20,072 bases of DNA. Origin: Candidatus Fermentibacterota bacterium. GTDB taxonomy: Bacteria > JAFGKV01. The stretch is from the NCBI GenBank assembly GCA_030620115.1, contig JAUXFG010000065.1, positions 1 through 20,072 of the forward strand. Reading direction: 5' to 3'. How positions within the stretch are numbered: position 1 is the first letter of the stretch; each line of letters starts with the position of its first letter. A model generated the notes under the pieces. That model was not told the origin of the DNA. It made no database searches and saw nothing but the letters and a program-made list of their open reading frames with translations. Shown here piece after piece: positions 6,583 to 14,260 of the stretch. Position numbers and translations under genes: made by a program.

Positions 6583-6712
6583 TCATTCCTTCTCTTCAAT
6601 GCTCGCCCTATCTGACAGTGGGGAAATTCAGTGGCGCCACCCGCCATCCGGGGGGATCCTCCCATCACGAAACTTTGGTATGAATTGAAGAAGTTCGGGA
6701 CGAAGTTCTAGG

Positions 6713-7017
6713 TCAGTGGCGCAGGCCAGTGGCGCAGGCGTCGCTGCCTGCGATGTTATCCTGCCCAATCCTATTGGTAACCGTTCACGGGTTGAAAGGT
6801 TCATAGGTTCAGGGTTCACCGGAGATCTGAACCGTTGATTCGTGGGATCTGAAAGGTCCCGCTTCCAGCGGAAAACTCTGAACCTGTGAACGCCTCCACA
6901 TAGCCCAAGCTGACTTCAGGCAACCCTGAACGCTGAACCCGTGAACGGCTAATCCTATTCTCACCCAACGATAGTCACTGCGAGGAGCGAAGCGACGCGG
7001 CAGTCTCAGCTCCCGAA
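6713..7017 (+). repeat. Composite repeat interrupted by a nested element
   Basis: 6713-6766 repeats the first module of 5152-5209 (two 13-mers, TCAGTGGCGCAGG and CCAGTGGCGCAGG, then the GCAGGC/GCCTGC hairpin). The remainder, from AATCCTATTC through the identical 34-bp core (6974-7007) to CCCGAAA, resumes at 6951. The two parts are separated by the 175-bp element at 6776-6950. Confidence 0.8.
6776..6950. mobile_element. MITE-like 175-bp element with 9-bp target duplication
   Basis: AATCCTATT occurs at 6767-6775 and again at 6951-6959, immediately flanking this segment. The ends carry inverted repeats that share CCGTTCACGGGTT exactly, and further inside TTCAGGGTT. No ORF for a transposase exists, so it would be non-autonomous. 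The related copy at 6260-6326 shows the uninterrupted target. Short TTCA-rich motifs recur inside the element. Confidence 0.7.
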
Positions 7018-7035
7018 ACACCCTGCCTACGCTTC

Positions 7036-7062
7036 TTCATGAATTTTTCACATGTTTTTCAT
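7036..7062 (+). promoter_or_regulatory. Three TTCAY half-sites at 11-bp spacing
   Basis: TTCAT (7036), TTCAC (7047) and TTCAT (7058) are separated by exactly 6 bases. Direct repeats at this spacing are typical of OmpR/PhoB-family binding and resemble the E. coli CreB tag TTCAC-N6-TTCAC. They end 33 bases before a -10-like box that lacks a good -35. Regulation by the CreB encoded at 2860 is inference. Confidence 0.4.
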
Positions 7063-7094
7063 ACACATATCACGCCGTCTTCAAATCCATTGGG

Positions 7095-7100
7095 TATACT
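7095..7100 (+). promoter_or_regulatory. -10-like box before the membrane-protein pair
   Basis: TATACT at 7095-7100 matches the -10 consensus at five of six positions. The -35 position (about 7072-7077, ACGCCG) is poor, as expected for an activator-dependent promoter. Predicted start is near 7107, about 90 bases before the first gene. Confidence 0.35.
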
Positions 7101-7197
7101 CAATTAGAAGGCGCATGCGGCGCAGAGTGAACGGATTACTTCATCCGCCATCTGCGCGTACACGCCTGGTGAAAGACGCGGACCAGGAGAAGACGGC

Positions 7198-7890
7198 ATG
7201 AGAAATCCAATCACCACAGGTTTGCTGATCTGCCGGGGCGATCCTGGGGACATAGGAGATGGCCTGTGTCGTGAGCGGGAGTGGGGAATCGTCTGTCTCG
7301 TCTTGATCGTAGGGGGAGCTGGAATGTATGGTGCAACCATTGGGCTCTGGCGGGATGCCATTCAAGCGCTGTACACAGGTATCAAGTTCCCACTCCTCGT
7401 CCTATTTCTGACTGCGGGGAATGCTCTGATCAATGGCATGCTGGCGCAACTGATGGGACAAGGCATCACATTCCGACAGTCTTGCCTTGTGATCCTGACC
7501 AGCTTTGCCTTGGCGTCCGTCATTCTCGGGTCGCTTTCTCCGATCACCTTGTTTCTGTGGTTCAATACGCCTCCACGATCAGCAGGAAACGAGTTCCTTT
7601 CGCACAGTTTCATGCTGATCTCACATGTATTCATCATCGGCACTGCCGGTGTCATATCAAATATGCGACTTCTACGGCTCCTGATTCATATGAGCGGGGA
7701 TCGCGGAGCAGGTGTTCGCATTCTCTCCTCTTGGTTCGCAGTGAATGTGTTTCTCGGATGTCAGCTCTCATGGATCATGAGGCCTTTTGCCGGATCACCA
7801 GGGCTACCGGTGCAGTTTCTGCGAGACAATGCATTTGAGGGAAATTTCTATGAAATCACGTTTCAGGCACTGAAGAATCTGCTTGGGTAG
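7198..7890 (+). CDS. Polytopic membrane protein, YGxxxG/RPF family, first of pair
   Basis: A 230-residue inner-membrane protein with about five hydrophobic helices (near 30-50, 64-86, 95-122, 136-157 and 174-196). Recognisable motifs are AGMYGATIGLW (41-51), KFPLLVLFLTAGNAL (63-77), SPITLFLW (114-121) and the C-terminal QLSWIMRPFAGSPGLP (189-204) followed by EGNFYE (214-219). From memory these fit a widespread uncharacterised family in cyanobacteria and other environmental bacteria, sometimes mislabelled as an actin-binding WH2 protein; I cannot run the search to confirm. AGGAG (7185-7189) lies 8 bases before the ATG. It is followed after 24 bases by a homologous gene, probably in one transcript. 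The function is unknown; the lack of charged catalytic motifs argues against an enzyme. Confidence 0.8.
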   Translation: MRNPITTGLLICRGDPGDIGDGLCREREWGIVCLVLIVGGAGMYGATIGLWRDAIQALYTGIKFPLLVLFLTAGNALINGMLAQLMGQGITFRQSCLVILTSFALASVILGSLSPITLFLWFNTPPRSAGNEFLSHSFMLISHVFIIGTAGVISNMRLLRLLIHMSGDRGAGVRILSSWFAVNVFLGCQLSWIMRPFAGSPGLPVQFLRDNAFEGNFYEITFQALKNLLG

Positions 7891-7914
7891 CGGAATCGAA
7901 AGGAGACCGAACGG

Positions 7915-8685
7915 ATGAGCAATACCACGGACATGGGGAGTGCCGACAAGGGTGAATGCGGAGACGCCTCCGTCCCGCAGCGGACGATGAATAAAAACGA
8001 TCATCGTATGGCGGAGGCATTCGAGAAAATGCAGCGGCCAATGAATCTATTGACTGTGGCGCAAGAGCTCCTCAGACGTCCCGGACGCATCGTCTATGAG
8101 CTGAAACGCGGAAATACGGGCTCAATAGCTCTATTCTTACTCGTGCTCAGTGTGCTCTGCCTCCTCGCATATGGTGTGACTGTCGGGATGTTCACATGGG
8201 GAGCTCAGTTGTGGGCTGCACCGTTGAAGATCACTGTCGGCATGTTGGCAAGTGCACTGATTTGCTTGCCAAGCCTCATCATCTTCTCGAGCCTGGCAGG
8301 CACAGAGACAAGAATAGACGAGATATGCGGCCTTCTCGTCGGCATGGTTGCTCTGACTTCTCTCCTCCTCATTGGATTTGCACCGGTTTCATGGATTTTC
8401 TCTCAATCGACTGAGTCAGCGGCCTTCATGGGGACAATGCACCTTATCTTCTGGGCAGTAGGGATCAGCCATGGCCTGCGCTTCATGAGTAGTGCGCTAC
8501 GATTTCTCGACGGAAGGCCCAAATCACGCCTCGTGGTTTGGAGCATAATCTTTATCATGGTCTCATTGCAGATGGCAACGACGCTTCGTCCCATCGTTGG
8601 AGAGTCAGCCGGTTTCTTTCAGACAGAGAAGAAGTTCTTCTTGACGCACTGGTTCGATTGTTTGGGCGGGGCGGAGAGGGAGTAG
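7915..8685 (+). CDS. Polytopic membrane protein, paralogue of its upstream neighbour
   Basis: A 256-residue protein with a hydrophilic N-terminal region of about 68 residues, then about five helices (70-92, 103-127, 138-162, 171-192, 206-225). It aligns with the upstream protein by eye: AYGVTVGMF with MYGATIGLW, PLKITVGMLASALICLPSL with KFPLLVLFLTAGNALINGM, FAPVSWIF with LSPITLFLW, and LQMATTLRPIVG with CQLSWIMRPFAG. The upstream copy keeps the SPGLP...GNFYE tail; this one has diverged there. AGGAG (7901-7905) is 9 bases before the ATG, supporting this start over internal Met25 or Met32. A tandem duplication followed by divergence suggests the two may form a hetero-oligomer. The function is unknown. 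Confidence 0.8.
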   Translation: MSNTTDMGSADKGECGDASVPQRTMNKNDHRMAEAFEKMQRPMNLLTVAQELLRRPGRIVYELKRGNTGSIALFLLVLSVLCLLAYGVTVGMFTWGAQLWAAPLKITVGMLASALICLPSLIIFSSLAGTETRIDEICGLLVGMVALTSLLLIGFAPVSWIFSQSTESAAFMGTMHLIFWAVGISHGLRFMSSALRFLDGRPKSRLVVWSIIFIMVSLQMATTLRPIVGESAGFFQTEKKFFLTHWFDCLGGAERE

Positions 8686-8758
8686 TGTGGGTTTGAATCG
8701 GGATGAGATGAGAGGATGGAGTTGAGAAGGATCGACGAAGCTAGGCCCTTGTAGCACC

Positions 8759-8787
8759 ATCGACCACGCGAGGGTCGCGTGGTCGAT
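8759..8787. other. Perfect 13-bp stem-loop, 3-base loop
   Basis: ATCGACCACGCGA, GGG, TCGCGTGGTCGAT: perfectly complementary arms, 73 bases after the second membrane-protein gene. It could end or stabilise that transcript, but no T-tract follows (AATGAGG), so it is not called a terminator. Confidence 0.6.
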
Positions 8788-8793
8788 AATGAG

Positions 8794-8827
8794 GTCACTG
8801 CGAGGAGCGAAGCGACGCGGCAGTCTC
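8794..8827 (+). repeat. 34-bp core of the dispersed repeat, solitary copy
   Basis: Identical over all 34 bases to the cores at 5240-5273, 6283-6316 and 6974-7007, and in the same orientation. The flanks differ from the other copies, so the core behaves as its own unit. Confidence 0.85.
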
Positions 8828-8994
8828 GGATGTGAGATTCTGCCCTGGAGGGCCACTTCCTCCGAGCAAAACGCGGAGAAGTTGGCGAGAAAGCTCCCGA
8901 CAAGGCTCCCGACGAAGTTGTCCGGCTGGCCTCTGGGAGGTATTTCGATCTTGATGAGATCTGACGAAAGGGATAGGTAAAGACCTGATGCAGC

Positions 8995-9022
8995 TTGACC
9001 ACCATGTGAGTGATGGTATTTT
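8995..9022 (+). promoter_or_regulatory. Probable promoter of the two giant exported proteins
   Basis: TTGACC (8995-9000), 16 bases, then TATTTT (9017-9022) preceded by an extended -10 TGG. The start is predicted near 9029, leaving about 50 leader bases before the ATG at 9079. A longer reading frame from 9010 would begin upstream of this start site, which supports the shorter protein. Confidence 0.5.
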
Positions 9023-9078
9023 CGATTTTCAGCCCGGAACGGCTCGTGAATAATCCAACTCTTTCTCGGGGGGACTCT

Positions 9079-12000
9079 ATGACTCACAGGATAATCCACA
9101 TCGCAGTTTTCTTCATGGCGGTATTCGGACAGACGTCCCATGGCCAGCTCGGGGGACCAGGCACAGTATCCGTCTCTGAGGCGACCCTTCCCGCAAAAGG
9201 ACAGAACCACGTGGTCTTCGAAGTGGACCGACCCTGGCGAGTGTCCGCCCAGGTCACGAGTCCTATGGGAACGGCTCTTCGGGTCGTTGACCGTATCGAG
9301 GGGCCCGGCCCCTGGTCAGGAGAGCCGGGTGAGGCCGACGGTCGAGTAGATCTCCTTCTCGATAAGGGCTCGTATAAGGTCGACCTCCATTCACCGGATG
9401 CGGGGACCGATTCACTCTCACTCAAGGTTTTTCCGTTCAAGGAGGTTGGCGAAGAGAGAATCCAGGAACTTGACGGCGGGACAACGCGGTCATCGACCCT
9501 GCAAGATCTGGAGCAGCGCTCCTTCTGGTTCACGGCCGGTAGTGGAGGTTCGGTCCGAATGGAGGCAGCGGGCCGGGCGCTCACTGATCTCAAGATTTGG
9601 AGAGACGGGACCTGGCTCGTGGATATCGAATCAACGGAGCGGATAATCGAGCCGGGCATGGGGAAACCCATGACGAGATTCCTTCTGGCCGGTCGAGTGG
9701 AAGCGGGAGAGTATCTCGTGACGGCGTATGGTGGCGATCCGCTTCCATGGGCCTATGAGCCTGATTCTTCTCCTTTCCATATTCGATTCGGAGTGGAGGA
9801 ACTGCCCGAGTTTTTCTCCTCCCATCGCGCGGCCAGCCCGTTTGGAACCGATTACGTGAGAGTCCCAGGCACGACAAACACGTTCATGCTTTTCCTGGAT
9901 GAGAAGAAGGACTTCGAGCTCAAGGTGGGGCCGTTCAGGAGGGACAGTACCAGAGAGGAATACCAGGCGTGGGGCAGGATCGACAAAGAGTCGGTGGAAC
10001 CGGAGTGCTTAGTGAAGTATCAGGGACAGAGGGAAACACCAAGTCTGGTGGCGGTGACTGGGTCTCCTGGAGAGAAGTACCGAGTACTCGGCCTCAAGGC
10101 GGATCGGTCCAATGTATTCCATTTCTCGCGCCGTGCCGGGGTCACCTACTGGTTCTCCACCCTTCATGCCGGAAGGCTGGTGGATGCCATAGACGCCACC
10201 GGCATCGTGGTGCGAAGCGGGAAGAAAGTGCACAAAGCTATGGTGATTTCGCTGGGCAAAGGGCATGGTTGGAAGAGAACATTCAATCTCCTGGAGAAGA
10301 CGAACCTCTATGTCGAGATCTTGGAGGCGGGACGGTATGAGATCCGTTCCACGGGGGTCAATGTCCGCGTCAAGATGGAGCCGTTTTTCGTAAGCCCTCC
10401 CAAGCATTATCGAACCCCCAAGCTGCAAGAGACACCATCAACCTGGGATCTCGAGAAGGGAATGCACGTGGTGACCTTTGAGCCCATGCTGGAGGGTATG
10501 ATCGAGATCACCATCAGGCACGAAAAAGATGACATTGATGATCTTCTCCTCTCTCCGAAGAGAGTCAGCTTCAATGCCGGTCTCTACACAATGTATCCAG
10601 GGGAACCCAGTTACGCGTTGCATACCAATCGCCAACCAGGTGTGATCAAGGGCCTTTTCAGGAGGGAGTCGCCCGTCGACTTATCGATACCATTCATGTG
10701 CGAGCTATCCTCAGGCGAAGAGATCTCTTTTCCTTTCAAATCCGAATTCGAATGCGTCTTGAGATGCACCGCCGCCAGAGACCGGGAGATAGCGCTCCTT
10801 GTCGATGGGGAGCGAGTGACCCCGGAATCAGCCGTTCCTGCTGGCACGCATACCCTCAAGATGCAAAACCTGAGCGACCGGTATGCGATGGTGACGCTGG
10901 TTGCCGAGCGATACGCCGAGCCATTTGTCGGCCCGCCATGGGAACCTCCTCTGCCGGAACGGCGGGATCAACCTCTGCTAGTGCTCCTGCATGAAGACGA
11001 TCCTTTGTTTTTCGATTTCGAGAAGAACCAAAGCCACAGCGTGCTTCTCCAAGTGGCTTCTCCTGGGTCGTACACCATCGAGAGCCTGGGGCTCTTGAAG
11101 ACGAGATGCAGCCTTCGTACTAGAACAAAAATCGGGCTTCTATCCGACTGCCGTAGTGGGCCGGGGCGGAATTGTCTTCTCTCCTCCTTTCTTGGGGAAG
11201 GGTTATACCTCGTGACTGCCCATGTACAGGATAGGTCGGAAGGGAGAGGGGGCCTTCTGCTTCGTCCTGGCGGAATAATTCTGGGCGATACGCTTCAAAC
11301 CGGGACGAGCCAAGCGGTCCACGTGCCGGCTGGGCAGAGCCTCGTCAACTGGTTCTCAGTCGACACTGCAGGGGTGTACCGGATTGCCACAGTGGGGGAG
11401 TCGCGTCAGTTCCTTGCGCGCTTCGAGGATAGCGATGGGTGGCCCCTAGTCCGCACAGGGAGTCAATCGTCTCTCGATCTGGAGCTCGATCCAGGCACCT
11501 ATTCCATCACAACCTATCCATCAGATGTGGAAGGGTCGAGGATTACTACATTCGATCTCATGAAGAAGTATGTACCGATTCGAGGCAAGGGGCCACATAG
11601 ACTTGCTCTGGGGAAGAAGGAGTGGAACAGATGGATGGAGCCATCTGAAGGAGAGACGAGGAAAAGAGACATCTACCTGTTCGATATGCCTGGGAGCTCA
11701 GAGACAACGATTTCCTTGAGCAGCAGTATGAGAGGCTATCTCTTCAGGGACGACGGTGACAGCGCCATCGTCACGATGCGGAAACGCTGGGAAGGGGAGC
11801 TTGCAACGGGGAGCTACCGGTTGGAGGTTGAGAGCCGAACGGTGAGCAATCTCCAGGAATACACCATCCAGGTGAGCTGCCGCGATCTTGTGGCGGGCAC
11901 TTCCAGGGCAGTGACCGTTCCCGCAGAGCTATCCTTGTCAGTGGGCAAAGAGGGCATGATCGCCATCCGTGCCGCCGGTTCCGATGATGTGAAGGCGACG

Positions 12001-14259
12001 CTCTTCTCTGACGATGGAGCAGTGATTCAAGAGAGTGATGACTGCGTGGCAGACTGGAACTTTCACATCTGCTCCATGCTTGAGGCGGGCGCGTATCGTC
12101 TCAAGGTCGCTCCTGTTGGAAAAGCTACGGGCCGAACCGTAGTATCCATGGAGGCCATGGAGGAGTCGTGGCTCGATACCGTGGTTTTCCCGTCGCTGCT
12201 GGATCTCACGCTGAAGGGCAACGTCATGGTCCTCCCGCTCTCGCTACCGCTGGAGGAACCTCTTCTGGCTGTTCGAATCAAAGGCAGTGATCTCACGGGC
12301 TACTCCCTGCTGGACGTCGGCACTGAAGAGAGTGTTCTCGCCGAAGGACGCGATTTCGAGACCAGACTCCTTGTTTCCAGCCCCCTTTCAAGGCACTGTT
12401 TGCTGCGAGTGTGGTCATGGGGCCAAGGATCTGGGAATGTAAAAGTCGAACTTGGCCTGCCACCAGTGGAAACCGTGGACCTGAGGAAGCTCGAGAAGGG
12501 GGTCAAGATACGACCCATTCGTACGGCAGGGATGTGGTTGGCTCCTCTCCACGTGGAAACAGGGGAGCCTTCCACATATCGGATAGAGACCTCAATGCGA
12601 GGTTCGCTTCTTTACGCGGTACAGCCCGGAACCCGGCTTCAACCGTCCCCTGAAGGCGAGACTGAAGTCAGCTTCTCCGAAGATGGGTTTTTTCTGGCCA
12701 CCGAAACCGCCGGGTCTGGAAAAGTCAGGATCAAGGGAAGGCGACTGGTGCTCGATGAAGGTGAAGGCTGGACCGCTTTGATCAGGGGGAATGAGCCGGT
12801 ATTCCTTGACTTCAAGGAGTTGAAGAATAGGGTCGCCATTGCGGTAGCCCGTTCAAGAGACACGCAACCAGGGGTTTGTTTTTCGGGCAGAGACACTATC
12901 GATAGGATACCCCTCTACCTTGAAGACCAGATCTCGGTGGCCGTGTTTAGGCACGGTAAGAGACCCACTGTCCGGCTCTGGAACGCGAACCGTGTTGAGC
13001 ACAATTCACCCGTGGAAATGACAGTCACACATCACGCAGTGAATCACGACAGCGATCCGCCGGCCTTGGGATTCGGCACACACCAGGGAATTCTGGGGCC
13101 GGGGTTGAGTAGGAACTGGGCGCTTCCATCCGGCCGCAAGCTTGTTCGCATCGGCGGCTCGGCAAGAATTTTGTCCGTCCTCCTGGGGAGCGACACCATG
13201 GAAAGCATGCTATTGTCACCGTCGAGGCCGTCTCACGAGATCAGCACACAGGCGGAGGAGCTCTTGCTCTACTCCTTAGCTGAGGATGGAGAGAGCGCAT
13301 TCTCCGTGGAAATACTTCGCGACCAGGGTGGCGACCCTACAATTCTTGCAGGAAACGGACTGCTTCATGAGGAACTGGCATTTCATCCCGGCACAACATG
13401 GGTTCCGCTCGCAAACCTCCGGCGGGGCACACATCTGAGTACCACGGCAGACGAGCCCAGAAGATGCAGATGGATTGATGGGCAGGGTATCATCAATCCG
13501 GGCTGGGATCATGTGGTGGATAAGCCGGGCGGCTATCTTGAGATAGATCACGGAAGGGGGCTCGTGAAGGCGTGGGCCTGGACCGGTGGCGATAGCCTGG
13601 AGGCTCGGTGGGGCCCGCGCGAGAGCAAAAAGCCCGTTCCAATCTATGAATCATCGGTCCTATCTCTGGAGGGGAACCAAGGCCGATGGGTGTTGTGGGG
13701 AGACGAACCGTTCGCCATCAGTCTCCTGACCGACGGCGGTGTATGTGCCACAGTTCGGCATCAGGGCAAGGTCGTTGCCCTTGGAGAGGGGGGCGATGGG
13801 GTTTCGCTATCGAGATGGTTCCCCGGAGGTGAGTATGAGGTCCTGGTTCGCGGGCTCGGGGGACGACCCCTAGCCGGGAGTCTCATTCTGACCAGGGATC
13901 GGGCCGAGCAGATCGCCGAAGCATTTGGCCCGTGGGTTCTGCTCAAACCGGGTGAGAGCCGGTACTTCTCCTTTTCGGTCAAGGAATCGGGGAAGATTGG
14001 TTTGGGTGTACAAGGCAAGCGAGACGGGGCGAGGTGTGAAATCCTGACTCCTGAAGGAGTGACCTTGGCCGACGGAGTAAGGCTGGTGGAGGAGCTCTCC
14101 AAGGGGAGCTATCTGATCAGGATCTACCTTCCCATGGATGAGGATGTAGTGGCGGCTCGGGCTGTGGTTGCCGGCTTGATCCCACCGGGTACCGGGCCTC
14201 CAGATGAGTATATACGCCGATTGATGTCCAAGGGTGGATTCGTGCAGGAGGGAAGCTGA
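9079..14259 (+). CDS. Giant exported beta-sandwich repeat protein, unknown function
   Basis: A 1726-residue protein. The ATG at 9079 is preferred over an in-frame one at 9010 because a G-rich SD (9067-9073) precedes it, the predicted promoter lies just upstream, and it places a Sec signal peptide (about residues 1-22, hydrophobic core IIHIAVFFMAVFG) at the N-terminus. No Cys lipobox or other membrane anchor is visible, so it is periplasmic or secreted. The body repeats a motif of the form Gly-x-Tyr-hydrophobic-x-hydrophobic at about ten places (near 95, 208, 416, 706, 763, 803, 908, 1001, 1581 and 1673), for example EAGEYLVTAY, DPGTYSITTY, EAGAYRLKV and SKGSYLIRIY. This looks like serial PPC-like or jelly-roll domains; the last one (about 1620-1680, RYFSFSVKESGKIGLGVQ) is the clearest. 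No enzyme motif is seen. One base separates its stop from the alpha-2-macroglobulin gene, so a shared job is very likely. Confidence 0.85.
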   Translation: MTHRIIHIAVFFMAVFGQTSHGQLGGPGTVSVSEATLPAKGQNHVVFEVDRPWRVSAQVTSPMGTALRVVDRIEGPGPWSGEPGEADGRVDLLLDKGSYKVDLHSPDAGTDSLSLKVFPFKEVGEERIQELDGGTTRSSTLQDLEQRSFWFTAGSGGSVRMEAAGRALTDLKIWRDGTWLVDIESTERIIEPGMGKPMTRFLLAGRVEAGEYLVTAYGGDPLPWAYEPDSSPFHIRFGVEELPEFFSSHRAASPFGTDYVRVPGTTNTFMLFLDEKKDFELKVGPFRRDSTREEYQAWGRIDKESVEPECLVKYQGQRETPSLVAVTGSPGEKYRVLGLKADRSNVFHFSRRAGVTYWFSTLHAGRLVDAIDATGIVVRSGKKVHKAMVISLGKGHGWKRTFNLLEKTNLYVEILEAGRYEIRSTGVNVRVKMEPFFVSPPKHYRTPKLQETPSTWDLEKGMHVVTFEPMLEGMIEITIRHEKDDIDDLLLSPKRVSFNAGLYTMYPGEPSYALHTNRQPGVIKGLFRRESPVDLSIPFMCELSSGEEISFPFKSEFECVLRCTAARDREIALLVDGERVTPESAVPAGTHTLKMQNLSDRYAMVTLVAERYAEPFVGPPWEPPLPERRDQPLLVLLHEDDPLFFDFEKNQSHSVLLQVASPGSYTIESLGLLKTRCSLRTRTKIGLLSDCRSGPGRNCLLSSFLGEGLYLVTAHVQDRSEGRGGLLLRPGGIILGDTLQTGTSQAVHVPAGQSLVNWFSVDTAGVYRIATVGESRQFLARFEDSDGWPLVRTGSQSSLDLELDPGTYSITTYPSDVEGSRITTFDLMKKYVPIRGKGPHRLALGKKEWNRWMEPSEGETRKRDIYLFDMPGSSETTISLSSSMRGYLFRDDGDSAIVTMRKRWEGELATGSYRLEVESRTVSNLQEYTIQVSCRDLVAGTSRAVTVPAELSLSVGKEGMIAIRAAGSDDVKATLFSDDGAVIQESDDCVADWNFHICSMLEAGAYRLKVAPVGKATGRTVVSMEAMEESWLDTVVFPSLLDLTLKGNVMVLPLSLPLEEPLLAVRIKGSDLTGYSLLDVGTEESVLAEGRDFETRLLVSSPLSRHCLLRVWSWGQGSGNVKVELGLPPVETVDLRKLEKGVKIRPIRTAGMWLAPLHVETGEPSTYRIETSMRGSLLYAVQPGTRLQPSPEGETEVSFSEDGFFLATETAGSGKVRIKGRRLVLDEGEGWTALIRGNEPVFLDFKELKNRVAIAVARSRDTQPGVCFSGRDTIDRIPLYLEDQISVAVFRHGKRPTVRLWNANRVEHNSPVEMTVTHHAVNHDSDPPALGFGTHQGILGPGLSRNWALPSGRKLVRIGGSARILSVLLGSDTMESMLLSPSRPSHEISTQAEELLLYSLAEDGESAFSVEILRDQGGDPTILAGNGLLHEELAFHPGTTWVPLANLRRGTHLSTTADEPRRCRWIDGQGIINPGWDHVVDKPGGYLEIDHGRGLVKAWAWTGGDSLEARWGPRESKKPVPIYESSVLSLEGNQGRWVLWGDEPFAISLLTDGGVCATVRHQGKVVALGEGGDGVSLSRWFPGGEYEVLVRGLGGRPLAGSLILTRDRAEQIAEAFGPWVLLKPGESRYFSFSVKESGKIGLGVQGKRDGARCEILTPEGVTLADGVRLVEELSKGSYLIRIYLPMDEDVVAARAVVAGLIPPGTGPPDEYIRRLMSKGGFVQEGS

Positions 14260-14260
14260 T

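Larger units (their letters stand above)
6043..7197. other. Gene-free repeat cluster
   Basis: About 1.15 kb with no convincing coding sequence. From left to right: a large imperfect hairpin repeat (6160-6240), a composite-repeat copy (6260-6326), a perfect 40-bp palindrome (6404-6443), a 7-bp tandem array (6541-6582), and the first module of the composite repeat (6713-6766). Next comes a nested 175-bp element with a flanking duplication (6767-6959), then the remainder of the composite repeat (to 7017). A regulatory-looking segment (7036-7100) leads into the membrane-protein genes. The last 90 bases are leader. Confidence 0.65.
8686..9078. other. Spacer before the giant exported proteins
   Basis: About 390 bases containing a strong hairpin (8759-8787), one 34-bp core repeat (8794-8827), a small duplication of GCTCCCGAC near 8896-8918, and a good promoter (8995-9022). 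The small ORF translating the repeat (MRSLRGAKRRGSLG...) is not considered a gene. Confidence 0.6.

Noticed and set aside
6780-6950. TTCAC/TTCAT motifs as further CreB sites
   Set aside because: They are irregularly spaced and part of the TTCA-rich sequence of the nested mobile element.
8759-8787. Rho-independent terminator
   Set aside because: The stem is strong but no T-run follows on either strand, so only a stem-loop is reported.
9010-9078. N-terminal extension of the giant repeat protein from an ATG at 9010
   Set aside because: It would start upstream of the predicted transcription start, adds a polar stretch before the signal peptide, and the ATG at 9079 has the better ribosome-binding site.
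14234-14260. GTG start for the alpha-2-macroglobulin
   Set aside because: It overlaps the preceding gene and would add nine charged residues before the signal peptide; ATG 14261 has AGGAGGG at proper spacing.
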